Positions 45,371 to 54,736 of a DNA stretch of 64,000 bases are shown in pieces. Position 1 is the stretch's first letter, and each line of letters begins with the position of its first letter. Source of the stretch: Albidovulum marisflavi (lineage in GTDB: Bacteria > Pseudomonadota > Alphaproteobacteria > Rhodobacterales > Rhodobacteraceae); NCBI RefSeq assembly GCF_025751435.1, contig NZ_JAOWKY010000006.1, positions 62,001 through 126,000 of the forward strand, read 5' to 3'. The position numbers and the translations under genes are program-made. The notes beneath the pieces are model-generated. The model searched no databases, was not told the origin of the DNA, and saw only the letters and a program-made list of their open reading frames with translations.

Positions 45371-46546
45371 TCAGCGTGCGTCAGGCGCGCGGAATTCCCG
45401 CTCTGACAGCCATCGCAGGATGGCGTCGCGGTCCCCGTCAAGGCTGGGCGAGGGCTTGCGCGCCGAGGGTTCGGCAATGCCCGTCATCTTGACGGGATTA
45501 CCCGCCGCAACGAAGGTGGGCCGTCCCTCTGGCGCGCTAACCGGCAAGACCATGTTGCGCGCCAAGACCTGCGGATCGGCCAATGCCTCGGCCATGTTCT
45601 GGACGCGGCCCGTCGGCACACCGTGTGCCTCAAGCGTCTCGATCCAGTGTGACCGGGGCAGCGTCAGTGTGACCATCTCGATCAGACGCTTGAGAAGATG
45701 GACGTTTTCGCAACGATCCGCGTTGGTGGCAAAGCGCGGGTCGGCGGCAAGCTCGGGCTGGCCCAGTGCCGCGCACAGCCGCGCGAAGATCGCGTCGTTC
45801 CCTGCGGCGATCACGAAGAATCCGTCCGAAGCGCGATAGGTCGAAAAAGGTGTGATCGTGGGATGTCGTGCACCTGTCGGGCCGGGCGGTTTGCCCGTGG
45901 CGGTGGTTATGGCAATCGCGTGTTCCTGGATCACGATCTGCGCATCCAGCATCGAGATATCCACCTTGGCGCCCTTGCCTGTGCGGTCGCGTGCCAACAG
46001 CGCGGCCAGGACGCCCTGCACCAGGTACATCCCGGCCACGATGTCGCCGATGGAAGCGCCGACCCGGACCGGACTGCCGCCTTCCTCGCCGGTGATGGAC
46101 ATGACGCCGCCGCGCGCCTGCACAACCATGTCATAGGCTGGCTTGCCCGCCTCGGGGCCCGTGTGGCCGAAGCCCGAGACCGCCCCGTAGATCAGCGATG
46201 GGAAGCGTGCGGACAGCTCGGCCCAGCCATATCCCAGCCCCTCCATCGCGCCGGGACGAAAATTCTCCAGGATCACGTCGGCCTGACCCAGCAGGCGTTC
46301 GAAGACGGCCCGGTCGGCTTGGGATTTGAGATCCAGCGCGATCGACTTCTTGCCGTGGTTGAGCGCGGCGAAATAGGCGCTTTCCCCGTCCTTGAACGGG
46401 GGGAAGGCGCGCGTGTCGTCGCCGCTTCCGGGGCGTTCGACCTTGATCACCGTCGCGCCGAAATCGGCAAGCTGGGTTGATGCGTAGGGCCCGGCAAGCA
46501 CATGCGTCAGGTCGATGACGACGATTCCGTCAAGCGGCGCGTGCAT
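45371..46546 (-). CDS. Class III CoA-transferase (CaiB/BaiF family)
   Basis: A 391-residue CoA-transferase. The expected catalytic aspartate is D139 in KPAYDMVVQARGG. VLAGPYASTQLADFGATVIKVE is the N-terminal CoA-binding block (shown in part), and VILENFRPGAMEGLGYG is diagnostic. The transfer uses an acyl-CoA donor and a free acid such as oxalate, succinate, carnitine or an aromatic acid; the substrate is unknown. GGAGGATTTC precedes the ATG. It lies between dsbA-like and corrinoid activator genes on the same strand. Confidence 0.87.
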   Translation of the reverse strand: MHAPLDGIVVIDLTHVLAGPYASTQLADFGATVIKVERPGSGDDTRAFPPFKDGESAYFAALNHGKKSIALDLKSQADRAVFERLLGQADVILENFRPGAMEGLGYGWAELSARFPSLIYGAVSGFGHTGPEAGKPAYDMVVQARGGVMSITGEEGGSPVRVGASIGDIVAGMYLVQGVLAALLARDRTGKGAKVDISMLDAQIVIQEHAIAITTATGKPPGPTGARHPTITPFSTYRASDGFFVIAAGNDAIFARLCAALGQPELAADPRFATNADRCENVHLLKRLIEMVTLTLPRSHWIETLEAHGVPTGRVQNMAEALADPQVLARNMVLPVSAPEGRPTFVAAGNPVKMTGIAEPSARKPSPSLDGDRDAILRWLSEREFRAPDAR

Positions 46547-46637
46547 GAAATCCTCCGTATCGGCTGGCTCGAACCTAGCCCCGGCCAGCTGTTACGCCAT
46601 GATCCAGATCAGTCGCGCGGCGACCGGGCCAACGTGA

Positions 46638-47378
46638 TTAGCCACGCTCCTCGGAGACAATTCCCTGCATTGCCTCTAGCGGCGCGTAGCCCCGCAGAAG
46701 CTGATCCCCGATGACGAACGAGGGCGTTCCCGCAATCTGCAGCCTTTGCGCAAGAAGGTGGTTGTCCTCGATGATCTTCGTGACCTCGGCATCGTTCATG
46801 CGGGCGACGATGGAATCAGAATCCAGCCCGAGGTCGTCGGCGAAACTGCGCAGGGACGCCTCCGTCACGTCGCCACGGAAACTTTCGTAAAAGCCGGCGC
46901 TGATCTTGGCATAGGCCTCGTCGCCCGCGACAAGGCGCGCCGCGATCGCAAAACGCGACGCAAGCGTCGACTGTTCCCCCAGGATCGGGAACTCCTTGAT
47001 GATGAAACGGATGTTGCCGTCCGACGCGATCAGCTCGGCCACCGCGCCGTGCGCCTTGCGGCAATAACCGCAGCGGTAGTCAAGAAACTCGACCACCGTG
47101 ATGTCGCCCTCGGGATTGCCGCCGACAAAGCTGTAGCCGTCGTTGAAGATGTCATCCGCATTCGCCGCGACAAGCGCCTTGTCGCCCTCGGCCTGGGCCT
47201 GGGCGTTGCGCTGTTCCAGTTCGTTGATGACCTCGACCAGAACTTCGGGATTGGCCAGCAGGTAGCTGCGCACCTCGGCGCCGAAAGCCTCGCGTTCGGC
47301 ATCCGACATGGCCGAGATGTCGAAGGCAAGGGCAGGTTGGGCGGCCAAGAGGGCGCAGGCGAAGGCAAGGCGTTTCAT
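46638..47378 (-). CDS. DsbA-family thiol:disulfide oxidoreductase, periplasmic
   Basis: A 246-residue exported protein. The signal peptide MKRLAFACALLAAQPALA is followed by a helical segment and a thioredoxin fold with the active site C103-G-Y-C106 and the cis-proline loop AGTPSFVIG. The CGYC form and the N-terminal helical region resemble the ScsC/BdbD-like DsbA group, which may act as an oxidase or isomerase. It is divergent from the aminotransferase gene. Confidence 0.88.
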   Translation of the reverse strand: MKRLAFACALLAAQPALAFDISAMSDAEREAFGAEVRSYLLANPEVLVEVINELEQRNAQAQAEGDKALVAANADDIFNDGYSFVGGNPEGDITVVEFLDYRCGYCRKAHGAVAELIASDGNIRFIIKEFPILGEQSTLASRFAIAARLVAGDEAYAKISAGFYESFRGDVTEASLRSFADDLGLDSDSIVARMNDAEVTKIIEDNHLLAQRLQIAGTPSFVIGDQLLRGYAPLEAMQGIVSEERG

Positions 47379-47551
47379 CGGGTCTTCCTGTCGTCGGGCC
47401 ATCTGGCCGGTTGTGGATGCCACGCATGACACAAGCCAGCCGACGCGCAAGGGGACTTTACGCCGCGGACGGGACCGGGCCATTGACCTTGACTGCCCGG
47501 GCTGGAATGTACGGGCATTATAAACTTGGCGGCCACAATAGGGACGTTTTC

Positions 47552-48694
47552 ATGCGGGCTTCAAGACGGGGATCGGTCGATCCCTTCATTGTGATGGATG
47601 TTCTTGAGGCCGCACGCGCGGCGGAAGCTGGCGGACGTCACATCATCCACATGGAAATCGGGCAGCCTTCGACGCCCGCGCCATTGGCAGCGCGGCGCGC
47701 GCTGGCCGATGCGATGGAGGCCGATGCGTTGGGATACACCGTAGCGCTAGGCGTGCCTGCATTGCGCGCGCGCATCGCGCGGCTCTATCGGGACTGGTAC
47801 GGCGTCGATCTGGACCCGGCGCGGGTGGTTGTAACGTCGGGGTCGTCCGGGGCATTCCTTCTGGCCTTCACGGCGCTGTTCGACGCGAGCGAGAAGGTCG
47901 CCATGGGTGAGCCCGGCTATCCCTCATACCGGCAGATCCTGAAGGCGCTGTCGCTGCAACCCGTCGGGATTCCGACGCGGCTTGAGGACCGCTACCAACC
48001 CCGCGCCGAGGATCTTCCCGATGATGTCGCCGGGCTGATCGTCGCGTCTCCCGCGAACCCGTCGGGCACGATGCTTTCCAAGCCCGCGCTGGAACGCCTG
48101 ATAGCCGCCGCGCATTCGCGTGGCATCGCCTTCGTGTCGGACGAGATCTACCACGGACTGCAGTACGAGGGCCGCGCGGTGTCGGCGCTGGAAGTCAGCG
48201 ACGACGTCTATGTGGTCAATTCCTTCTCAAAGTACTTTTCCATGACCGGTTGGCGTGTCGGCTGGATGGTCGTGCCGCAGGACCATATCCGCCTGGTCGA
48301 GCGTCTGGCGCAGAACATGTTCATCTGCCCTCCTCATGCGAGCCAGGTCGCGGCCCTTGCCGCGCTGGATTGCATCGATGAGCTTGAGGCCAATCGCGCA
48401 GCCTACGCCAAGAACCGAAGGCTGATGCTTGAAGGGTTGCCGAAGGTCGGTTTCACCCGGATCGCGCCACCCGACGGCGCCTTCTACATCTATGCCGATG
48501 TGTCGGACCTGACCCGGGACAGTCGAGTGCTGGCGGCCGAGATCCTTGAGGGGGCGGGGGTCGCCGTCACTCCGGGGCTCGATTTTGATCCGGTTCGGGG
48601 CGCGCATACCTTGCGCTTTTCCTATGCAGGCGCCACCGCGGACATCCGCGAGGGGCTGGACCGACTCGAACGGTTCATGGCCCGTCGCGGCTGA
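47552..48694 (+). CDS. Class I/II pyridoxal-phosphate aminotransferase
   Basis: A 380-residue fold-type I aminotransferase close to the aspartate/aromatic-type enzymes. The PLP lysine is K227 in NSFSKYFSMTGWRVGW; other landmarks are HMEIGQPSTPAP, GYTVALGVPALRARIA, ASPANPSGTMLS and SDEIYHGLQYEG. The exact amino acid pair is not determinable. ATG at MRASRRGSVDP was chosen as the family start; 47 more codons are open upstream. The 173-bp divergent region with dsbA holds TTGACCTTGACT and TATAAA, but not at promoter spacing. Confidence 0.86.
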   Translation: MRASRRGSVDPFIVMDVLEAARAAEAGGRHIIHMEIGQPSTPAPLAARRALADAMEADALGYTVALGVPALRARIARLYRDWYGVDLDPARVVVTSGSSGAFLLAFTALFDASEKVAMGEPGYPSYRQILKALSLQPVGIPTRLEDRYQPRAEDLPDDVAGLIVASPANPSGTMLSKPALERLIAAAHSRGIAFVSDEIYHGLQYEGRAVSALEVSDDVYVVNSFSKYFSMTGWRVGWMVVPQDHIRLVERLAQNMFICPPHASQVAALAALDCIDELEANRAAYAKNRRLMLEGLPKVGFTRIAPPDGAFYIYADVSDLTRDSRVLAAEILEGAGVAVTPGLDFDPVRGAHTLRFSYAGATADIREGLDRLERFMARRG

Positions 48695-48745
48695 GATTGC
48701 GTGGCGCCGCCGGAGCGCTATGATCAAGCGAAAACGGCGGGCAGG

Positions 48746-49966
48746 ATGCGTCGACTTCTGGGAATGCTATTTGCGGCGCTGATGCTGGCGCCGATGACCG
48801 GCGGCCTTGTTGCGGGCGAGCTGACGGCTCTTGCCCGGCTGGATCCGACGGCATCATCGGTCGCAGACAGTGCAGAGGGGCTGGGCATCGATCTGACGAT
48901 CGACCAGCCCGTGCCATACCGTGTCTTCTTCCTTGCTGATCCGCCGCGCGTCGTCGTCGACTTCCGCGAAGTCGAATTCGCCGCCGCCAGCCCAGCGGCG
49001 CTTGACCGCAGCGCGCGCGTGCGCTGGCTTGGCTTCGGGCCCTACCGCGAAGGCTGGTCGCGGCTGGTGGCAGAACTTGACGGACCCTACAGACTGCAAA
49101 GTGCGGCAGAACCCAGAGTGGGCGGCGGCGCGCGCATATCACTCAGGCTTGTTCCAACCTCGGCTGAGGATTTCGCCGCCAGCGCGGGCGCGCCGGAAGA
49201 TCCCGACTGGGCGGTGCCGGAAGCCGCGCCGGTCGAACTGCCCAAGCGGCGGCAGGACGGTTCCCGGCCGCTGGTCGTGGTGCTTGATCCCGGCCACGGC
49301 GGGCTGGATCCGGGGGCCGAGGCCGGCAATCTGCGAGAGGCGCATCTGACGTTGTCGTTCGCGCGGGAACTGGCCGAGGTGTTGCGCCGTGACGGCATGA
49401 TCGTCGAATTGACGCGGGGCGACGACAGTTTCGTTCCGCTTGAATCCCGGATCTCGATCGCAAGGGCTGCGGGGGCGGATCTGTTCCTGTCGCTTCATGC
49501 CGACGCGCTTGAGGAAGGGATCGCAACCGGTGCCACGATCTACAAGCTGGCCCTTGACGCCAGCGAGCGCGCGGCCGGTCTTTTGGCCGAACGCCACGAC
49601 CGTGCCGATCTTCTGGCAGGGGTCGACCTTGTGAACCAGGACGACGTGCTGGCGACGGTCCTGATGGACATGACCCGCCTTGAAACGACGCCGCGGACCG
49701 ACCGCCTCGCCGCAAGACTTGCCGAGGCGATCGCCGGGGCAGGCATCCGGCTGCATCGCCACCCCGTCCAGGAGGCCGCGTTTTCCGTGCTGAAGGCCCC
49801 GGACATTCCTTCGGTCCTGCTCGAGTTGGGCTTCATGTCCTCTCCCGCGGACCGCGAGCGTCTGGTGGATCCCGTGTGGCGCGCCGCCATGGCCGAGGCG
49901 ATCCGTGCCGCCATCGCCGAGTGGGCCGCCCAGGACGCTGCAGAGGCGCGCCTGGTCCGAAAGTGA
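48746..49966 (+). CDS. N-acetylmuramoyl-L-alanine amidase (AMIN + Amidase_3)
   Basis: A 406-residue periplasmic amidase that cuts the bond between MurNAc and the stem peptide, needed to separate daughter cells. It has a signal peptide (about residues 1-24), an AMIN domain (about 45-135), a linker and the Amidase_3 domain from about 175. Zinc ligands and the catalytic Glu are seen in LDPGHGGLDPG, REAHLTLSFA, FLSLHADA and LLELGFMSS. ATG at MRRLLGMLFAAL was selected because it starts the signal peptide. It is followed by mrcA, a common partner order. Confidence 0.92.
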   Translation: MRRLLGMLFAALMLAPMTGGLVAGELTALARLDPTASSVADSAEGLGIDLTIDQPVPYRVFFLADPPRVVVDFREVEFAAASPAALDRSARVRWLGFGPYREGWSRLVAELDGPYRLQSAAEPRVGGGARISLRLVPTSAEDFAASAGAPEDPDWAVPEAAPVELPKRRQDGSRPLVVVLDPGHGGLDPGAEAGNLREAHLTLSFARELAEVLRRDGMIVELTRGDDSFVPLESRISIARAAGADLFLSLHADALEEGIATGATIYKLALDASERAAGLLAERHDRADLLAGVDLVNQDDVLATVLMDMTRLETTPRTDRLAARLAEAIAGAGIRLHRHPVQEAAFSVLKAPDIPSVLLELGFMSSPADRERLVDPVWRAAMAEAIRAAIAEWAAQDAAEARLVRK

Positions 49967-49999
49967 CCCGGCAGCATTCCGCCACCTCGGGAAGTTGTT

Positions 50000-50028
50000 T
50001 TGACCCCGTACCTGCGAGGATGTATAGA
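50000..50028 (+). promoter_or_regulatory. mrcA promoter
   Basis: -35 TTGACC (5/6), 17-bp spacer, -10 TATAGA, 26 bp before the GTG start. Confidence 0.6.
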
Positions 50029-50054
50029 ATGGCGAGTTTTTCGAAGGGCTACGC

Positions 50055-52607
50055 GTGATCCGATTTCTGTTTTCCACTGTCGGGGGTCTGTTCAGCTGGA
50101 TCATCACCGGCTTGTTCTTTGGCGCCCTGACCCTGGGCGCCGTGTTCTGGTTCTATGGGCGCGATCTGCCCAACCACGAACAGCTGACGCAGTACACGCC
50201 CAAGACCATCAGCCGCATCTATTCCGGCGAAGGACGCATCATCGACGAATTCGCCGATGAACGGCGCATCTACGTTTCGATCGAAGAGGTTCCTGATCTT
50301 GTCAAACGCGCCTTCATCTCGGCCGAAGACAAGAATTTCTATACGCATCAGGGCTTTGATACGCGCGGCATCGCCGCTGCCGTGTGGGAGGCTGTCAGAT
50401 CCCGTGGCAAGAACGTGCGCGGCGCCTCGACCATTCCGCAGCAGGTTGCCAAGAACTTCCTTCTGTCGGGCGACAAGACGGTCGAGCGAAAGATCAAGGA
50501 ACTGATCCTGTCCACGCGGCTGGTCGAGACCCTGTCACGCGACAAGATCCTGGAGCTTTACCTGAATGAGATCTTCCTTGGCCAGAACAGCTACGGCGTT
50601 TCGGCCGCGGCTCAGACCTACTTCAACAAGACACTGAGCGAACTTGCCCCGCACGAGGCCGCGACCCTCGCCGCGATGCCCAAGGAACCGTCGAATTTCC
50701 ACCCGGTGCGAAATCGTGACCGGCTTCTCGAGCGGCGCAACTATGTGCTCAGAGAGATGTGGCAAAACGGCTACCTTGATGAATCCACCTATCGGGCCGA
50801 GAAGGACCAACCGCTCAGATCCGTCCAGAACGGGGATTTCCCGGCATTCCGCGAGGCTTTGCCGCCGCGCGACTATTTCACCGACGAGATCCGCCGACAG
50901 CTCTCGAAAAGCTTCGGAGAGGAAGAGTTCTTTTCCGGCGGCCTTTCGATTCGCGCGACTGTTGATCCCGCCATGCAGAAGGAAGCCGCCGCTGCATTGC
51001 AGGAGGCGCTGGAAAGCTTCGACCGCAAGCAGGGCATCTGGCGCGGAACAGGCAGGACGCTGACGACCCAGGAAATCGAGGACGAGGACAGCTGGCGCAC
51101 TGCACTCGCCCTGGTTGATGTGCCGCGCGACATTCCGGGATGGCATCCGGCGGTGGTGCTTTCGGTTGGCGACAACGCCGCGCGGATCGGCATCGAGGGC
51201 GTCAAGGACGACGCGGACGGCCATTGGATCCCGGCCGAGGACGTGACCTGGGCGCGCAAGCGCCAGTCGGACGGAAAGCTGGGCGCGAAGGCCAAGGTCG
51301 CCGGTGACCTGGTTTCGACGGGCGACGTCGTCATGGTACAAGAGCTTCTGAACGAGGACGGCAGCTTTGCGCGCTGGTCGCTGCGCCAGGTTCCGGTGGT
51401 TCAGGGCGGCTTCATGGCGATGGACGTCAACACGGGTCGCGTCATCGCCATGCAGGGCGGCTTTTCCTATCAGTCATCGGTCTTCAACCGCGCGACGCAG
51501 GCGCAGCGGCAGCCGGGTTCGTCCTTCAAGCCCTTCGTTTATGCCGCCGCTCTGGATTCCGGCTTCACGCCCGCCACGATCGTTGTCGATGCGCCGATCG
51601 AGGTCGACACACCGCAGGGTCTTTGGCGTCCCAAGAACGCGTCGAACAAGTACTATGGCCTGACGCCTCTGCGCACCGGTATCGAACAGTCGCGCAACCT
51701 GATGACGGTTCGCGTGGCCCAGGAGATCGGGATGGAGACCGTGGCAGGCTACGCGGAACGCTTCGGCGTCTACGATCACCTGCAGCCCTTCCTGGCCAAC
51801 GCGCTTGGGTCGCAGGAAACCACGCTTTACAAGATGGTTGCCGCCTATGCGATGTTCGCCAATGGCGGCGAACGCGTGGAGCCGACGCTTGTCGATCGAG
51901 TCCAGGATCGCTGGGGGCGCACGGTTTACCGCCACGATCAGCGCAGCTGCCTCGATTGCGACAAGCAAAGCCTGCCTGCGGGGCGGGCGCCCGCGATCCG
52001 GTCGGACCGCGAAAGGGTGATGGACGCGATCACCGCCTATCAGTTGACCTCGATGCTGCAGGGCGTGGTGACGCGCGGCTCGGGCTCGGGCGTGCGGCTT
52101 CCGGTTCCGGTCGCCGGCAAGACCGGTACGACGAACGACGCCAAGGATGTCTGGTTCATCGGTTTCACCTCGAACATCGTGGCGGGCTGCTACATGGGCT
52201 ATGACCAGCCCCGTACGCTGGGGGCGGGGGCCTATGGCGGCACGCTTTGCGTTCCGGTGTTCAACGCCTTCATGAAGAAAGCCGTCGAAAAGTTCGGCGG
52301 ATCGCAGTTCAAGGTTCCGCCCGGCGGCCACTTCATGAACATCGACCGCTATACCGGCGAACAATTGCCACCGGATGTTTCGGGGGACTTCGTGCAGGCC
52401 GAATACTTCCGCGACGGGGTCGTACCGATCTTCGGTCTTGGTGCATTGGTCGACGGCGGCTTCGGTGTGACGCAGAACCTGCCGCTGTTTGCGCGCGGTG
52501 AAACCGAAGACGAAACCGGCACCGCGGTCACGACATCCACGGGTGAAACCGTGGTCATTCCCAACAAGGCAGACTTCGGAACCTTGAATTCGGGCGGACT
52601 GTACTGA
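50055..52607 (+). CDS. mrcA: Penicillin-binding protein 1A, bifunctional
   Basis: An 850-residue class A PBP that polymerises and cross-links peptidoglycan. One membrane anchor lies at about residues 10-34. The GT51 domain has its catalytic glutamate E91 in AEDKNFYTHQGFD, and the block ASTIPQQVAKN. A PBP1A-type OB-like insert separates it from the transpeptidase with S489 (SSFK), SRN (IEQSRNLM) and KTGTTND. The C-terminal ~100 residues are proline/threonine-rich. It starts with GTG after CGAAGGGCTACGC. Its own promoter lies upstream. Confidence 0.96.
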   Translation: MIRFLFSTVGGLFSWIITGLFFGALTLGAVFWFYGRDLPNHEQLTQYTPKTISRIYSGEGRIIDEFADERRIYVSIEEVPDLVKRAFISAEDKNFYTHQGFDTRGIAAAVWEAVRSRGKNVRGASTIPQQVAKNFLLSGDKTVERKIKELILSTRLVETLSRDKILELYLNEIFLGQNSYGVSAAAQTYFNKTLSELAPHEAATLAAMPKEPSNFHPVRNRDRLLERRNYVLREMWQNGYLDESTYRAEKDQPLRSVQNGDFPAFREALPPRDYFTDEIRRQLSKSFGEEEFFSGGLSIRATVDPAMQKEAAAALQEALESFDRKQGIWRGTGRTLTTQEIEDEDSWRTALALVDVPRDIPGWHPAVVLSVGDNAARIGIEGVKDDADGHWIPAEDVTWARKRQSDGKLGAKAKVAGDLVSTGDVVMVQELLNEDGSFARWSLRQVPVVQGGFMAMDVNTGRVIAMQGGFSYQSSVFNRATQAQRQPGSSFKPFVYAAALDSGFTPATIVVDAPIEVDTPQGLWRPKNASNKYYGLTPLRTGIEQSRNLMTVRVAQEIGMETVAGYAERFGVYDHLQPFLANALGSQETTLYKMVAAYAMFANGGERVEPTLVDRVQDRWGRTVYRHDQRSCLDCDKQSLPAGRAPAIRSDRERVMDAITAYQLTSMLQGVVTRGSGSGVRLPVPVAGKTGTTNDAKDVWFIGFTSNIVAGCYMGYDQPRTLGAGAYGGTLCVPVFNAFMKKAVEKFGGSQFKVPPGGHFMNIDRYTGEQLPPDVSGDFVQAEYFRDGVVPIFGLGALVDGGFGVTQNLPLFARGETEDETGTAVTTSTGETVVIPNKADFGTLNSGGLY

Positions 52608-52699
52608 CAATGAGGGGAACAAGCCGGCGCCGGCCGCCCTTGCCCGGGCGAGGCGCCTCGGCTATCACCCGTGCCGATACGTGAAGGAAGGAACGGCCG

Positions 52700-53827
52700 A
52701 TGCGCGCCGAAACGCAGAATACTGTCGAAGCGATCAAGAAGTCGTTGAAGCTTCTGGGCCAGCGGATGGATTGGGAAACCGCCCCACACCGCCTGGAAGA
52801 ATTCAATGCGATGATCGAGGACGGCGACCTCTGGTCGGACCCTGCGCGCGCCCAGAAGCTGATGCGCGATCGGCAGATGCTGATGGATGCGGTGGAAACC
52901 TACCGCAAGATCGATCGCGACCTTACAGACAACGTCGATCTGATCGAACTGGGCGAGATGGAGGACGACGCCGAGATCGTCTCCGAGGCGGAAGCCAGCC
53001 TGAAGTCGCTGCGGGAATTCGCCGCCGCCAAGGAGCTTGAAGCGCTGCTGGACGGAGAGGCGGACGGCAACGACACCTTCCTTGAAATCAACGCAGGCGC
53101 GGGCGGCACGGAAAGCTGCGACTGGGCGTCGATGCTTGCGCGGATGTATGTCCGCTGGGCCGAGAAGAAGGGCTACAAGGTTGAACTGATCTCGGAAAAT
53201 CCGGGCGAAGAAGCTGGTATCCGTTCCGCCGCCTACAAGATTTCCGGCCCCAACGCCTATGGCTGGCTCAAGTCGGAATCCGGCGTGCACCGGCTGGTTC
53301 GCATTTCGCCCTATGACAGCGCGGCGCGCCGACACACGTCTTTTTCCTCGGTCTGGGTCTATCCCGTTGTCGACGACAACATCGAGATCACGATCCCCGA
53401 CAATGAAATCCGTATCGACACTTACCGGTCGTCGGGCGCGGGTGGTCAGCACGTCAACACCACGGACTCGGCCGTCCGGATCACACACCTGCCGACCGGC
53501 ATTGTCGTGACCTCGTCCGAAAAGTCCCAGCACCAGAACCGCGCCAACGCCATGGCCGCGCTGAAATCGCGGCTCTACCAGCTGGAGCTGGACAAGCGGA
53601 ACGCCGAGATCAACGCCCAGCATGCCGCCAAGGGCGAGGCGGGCTGGGGCAACCAGATCCGCAGCTATGTGCTTCAGCCCTACCAGATGGTGAAGGACCT
53701 GCGTACGAGCTGCGAGACATCTGACACCCAAGGTGTTCTGGATGGCGATCTGGATGCCTTCATGGCCGCGACCCTTGCCATGGACGTCGCGGGCAAGAGC
53801 CGGGCGGAGGCGCAGGCCGACGGCTGA
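52700..53827 (+). CDS. prfB: Peptide chain release factor 2
   Basis: A 375-residue release factor reading UGA and UAA. The catalytic GGQ is G248-G249-Q250 in SSGAGGQHVNTTDSAVR. The codon-recognition tripeptide, SPF in E. coli, is SPY here (S203-P204-Y205, HRLVRISPYDSAARRH); the same variant is remembered from other alphaproteobacteria. There is no programmed +1 frameshift site: the frame runs unbroken from MRAETQNTVEAIKKSL. AAGGAAGGAACGGCC precedes the ATG. Confidence 0.96.
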   Translation: MRAETQNTVEAIKKSLKLLGQRMDWETAPHRLEEFNAMIEDGDLWSDPARAQKLMRDRQMLMDAVETYRKIDRDLTDNVDLIELGEMEDDAEIVSEAEASLKSLREFAAAKELEALLDGEADGNDTFLEINAGAGGTESCDWASMLARMYVRWAEKKGYKVELISENPGEEAGIRSAAYKISGPNAYGWLKSESGVHRLVRISPYDSAARRHTSFSSVWVYPVVDDNIEITIPDNEIRIDTYRSSGAGGQHVNTTDSAVRITHLPTGIVVTSSEKSQHQNRANAMAALKSRLYQLELDKRNAEINAQHAAKGEAGWGNQIRSYVLQPYQMVKDLRTSCETSDTQGVLDGDLDAFMAATLAMDVAGKSRAEAQADG

Positions 53828-53846
53828 TCGCCCCCAAATCCGGCGC

Positions 53847-53876
53847 TTGTCAGATGGGCCGGGTCTGTCTTAGCCT
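53847..53876 (+). promoter_or_regulatory. Candidate promoter of the DUF2189 gene
   Basis: -35 TTGTCA, 18-bp spacer, -10 TAGCCT, 28 bp before the ATG. Confidence 0.4.
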
Positions 53877-53904
53877 TCCCTTCGCGTGCGAGGGAGGAGT
53901 GCAC

Positions 53905-54684
53905 ATGATGGACGTTACCGCGGGTCCCGATCCATTGCCCGAGATCCGTTCCGCGAAGATGGATGATATCGCCGATGTGTTGAAGGCGGGATGGCGCGAT
54001 TTCCTGCGCACGCCGCTGTTCGGGCTGTTCTTCAGCGCGGTCTACGTCGCCGGGGGAATGATGCTCTGGCGCATCTACTCAGCCGCAGGACAGGAATGGT
54101 GGATCGCCCCGCTTGCGGTCGGGTTTCCCCTGATCGGTCCTTTCGCGGCGGTCGGCCTTTACGAGATCAGCCGCCAGCTTGAGGCGGGAGCGAAACCGAC
54201 GTGGAAAGCGGTCCTGGGGGTCGTCTTTGCCCAGAAGGACCGACAGATCCCGGCGATGGCGGCGGTCATCATCGTCTTTTTCCTGTTTTGGGTCTTCGTC
54301 GCGCATGCGTTGTTTGCGCTTTTCGTGGGGCTGCGCGCCTTCAGCGGCTCCATGAGCCTGTTCGAGGTGTTCCTGCAAGGAAGCGGGCCGATCATGCTTC
54401 TGATCGGGACGGTGGTCGGGGCGGCGTTTTCCACCGTGCTCTTTTCTATCTCGGTCGTCGGTCTGCCGCTATTGCTGGAGCGCGAGGTCGATTTCGTGAC
54501 CGCGATGATCCACTCGGTTCAGGCGACCCTTGCCAACCTTCGCGTGATGGCCGCCTGGGGCGCTGTCATCGCGGGAGCGCTGTTCCTTGGAATGCTTCCG
54601 ATGTTCCTGGGGCTGCTGATCGTTCTGCCCGTGCTGGGTCATTCAAGCTGGCACATGTACCGCCGCCTTGTGCAGACGCAGTGA
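53905..54684 (+). CDS. DUF2189 integral membrane protein
   Basis: A 259-residue protein with about six hydrophobic segments (WRDFLRTPLFGLFFSAVYVAG, PLAVGFPLIGPFAAVGLYEI and others). This matches DUF2189, a family of inner-membrane proteins in proteobacteria without assigned function, sometimes near cytochrome oxidase genes. GAGGGAGGAGTGCAC precedes the first of two adjacent ATGs. It converges on the bactofilin gene, with a terminator between them. Confidence 0.8.
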   Translation: MMDVTAGPDPLPEIRSAKMDDIADVLKAGWRDFLRTPLFGLFFSAVYVAGGMMLWRIYSAAGQEWWIAPLAVGFPLIGPFAAVGLYEISRQLEAGAKPTWKAVLGVVFAQKDRQIPAMAAVIIVFFLFWVFVAHALFALFVGLRAFSGSMSLFEVFLQGSGPIMLLIGTVVGAAFSTVLFSISVVGLPLLLEREVDFVTAMIHSVQATLANLRVMAAWGAVIAGALFLGMLPMFLGLLIVLPVLGHSSWHMYRRLVQTQ

Positions 54685-54688
54685 AAAG

Positions 54689-54712
54689 AAAAGGGGCGCC
54701 TGATGGCGCCCC
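54689..54712 (-). terminator. Intrinsic terminator after the bactofilin gene
   Basis: A perfect 8-bp stem GGGGCGCC/GGCGCCCC with a 4-nt loop is followed on the minus strand by TTTTCTTTT. The plus side has no U-run, so it mainly serves the bactofilin operon. Confidence 0.75.
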
Positions 54713-54736
54713 GGAACCTAACCGACCGCTTGCGGC

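Noticed and set aside
47483-47524. TTGACCTTGACT ... TATAAA as promoter of the aminotransferase gene
   Set aside because: The boxes are 24-30 bp apart, too far for a sigma-70 promoter, and no -35 lies 17 bp before TATAAA.
52623-52659. Palindromes GCCGGCGCCGGC and GAGGCGCCTC between mrcA and prfB
   Set aside because: Self-complementary GC-rich words are common by chance in this composition; no T-run and no clear operator logic.
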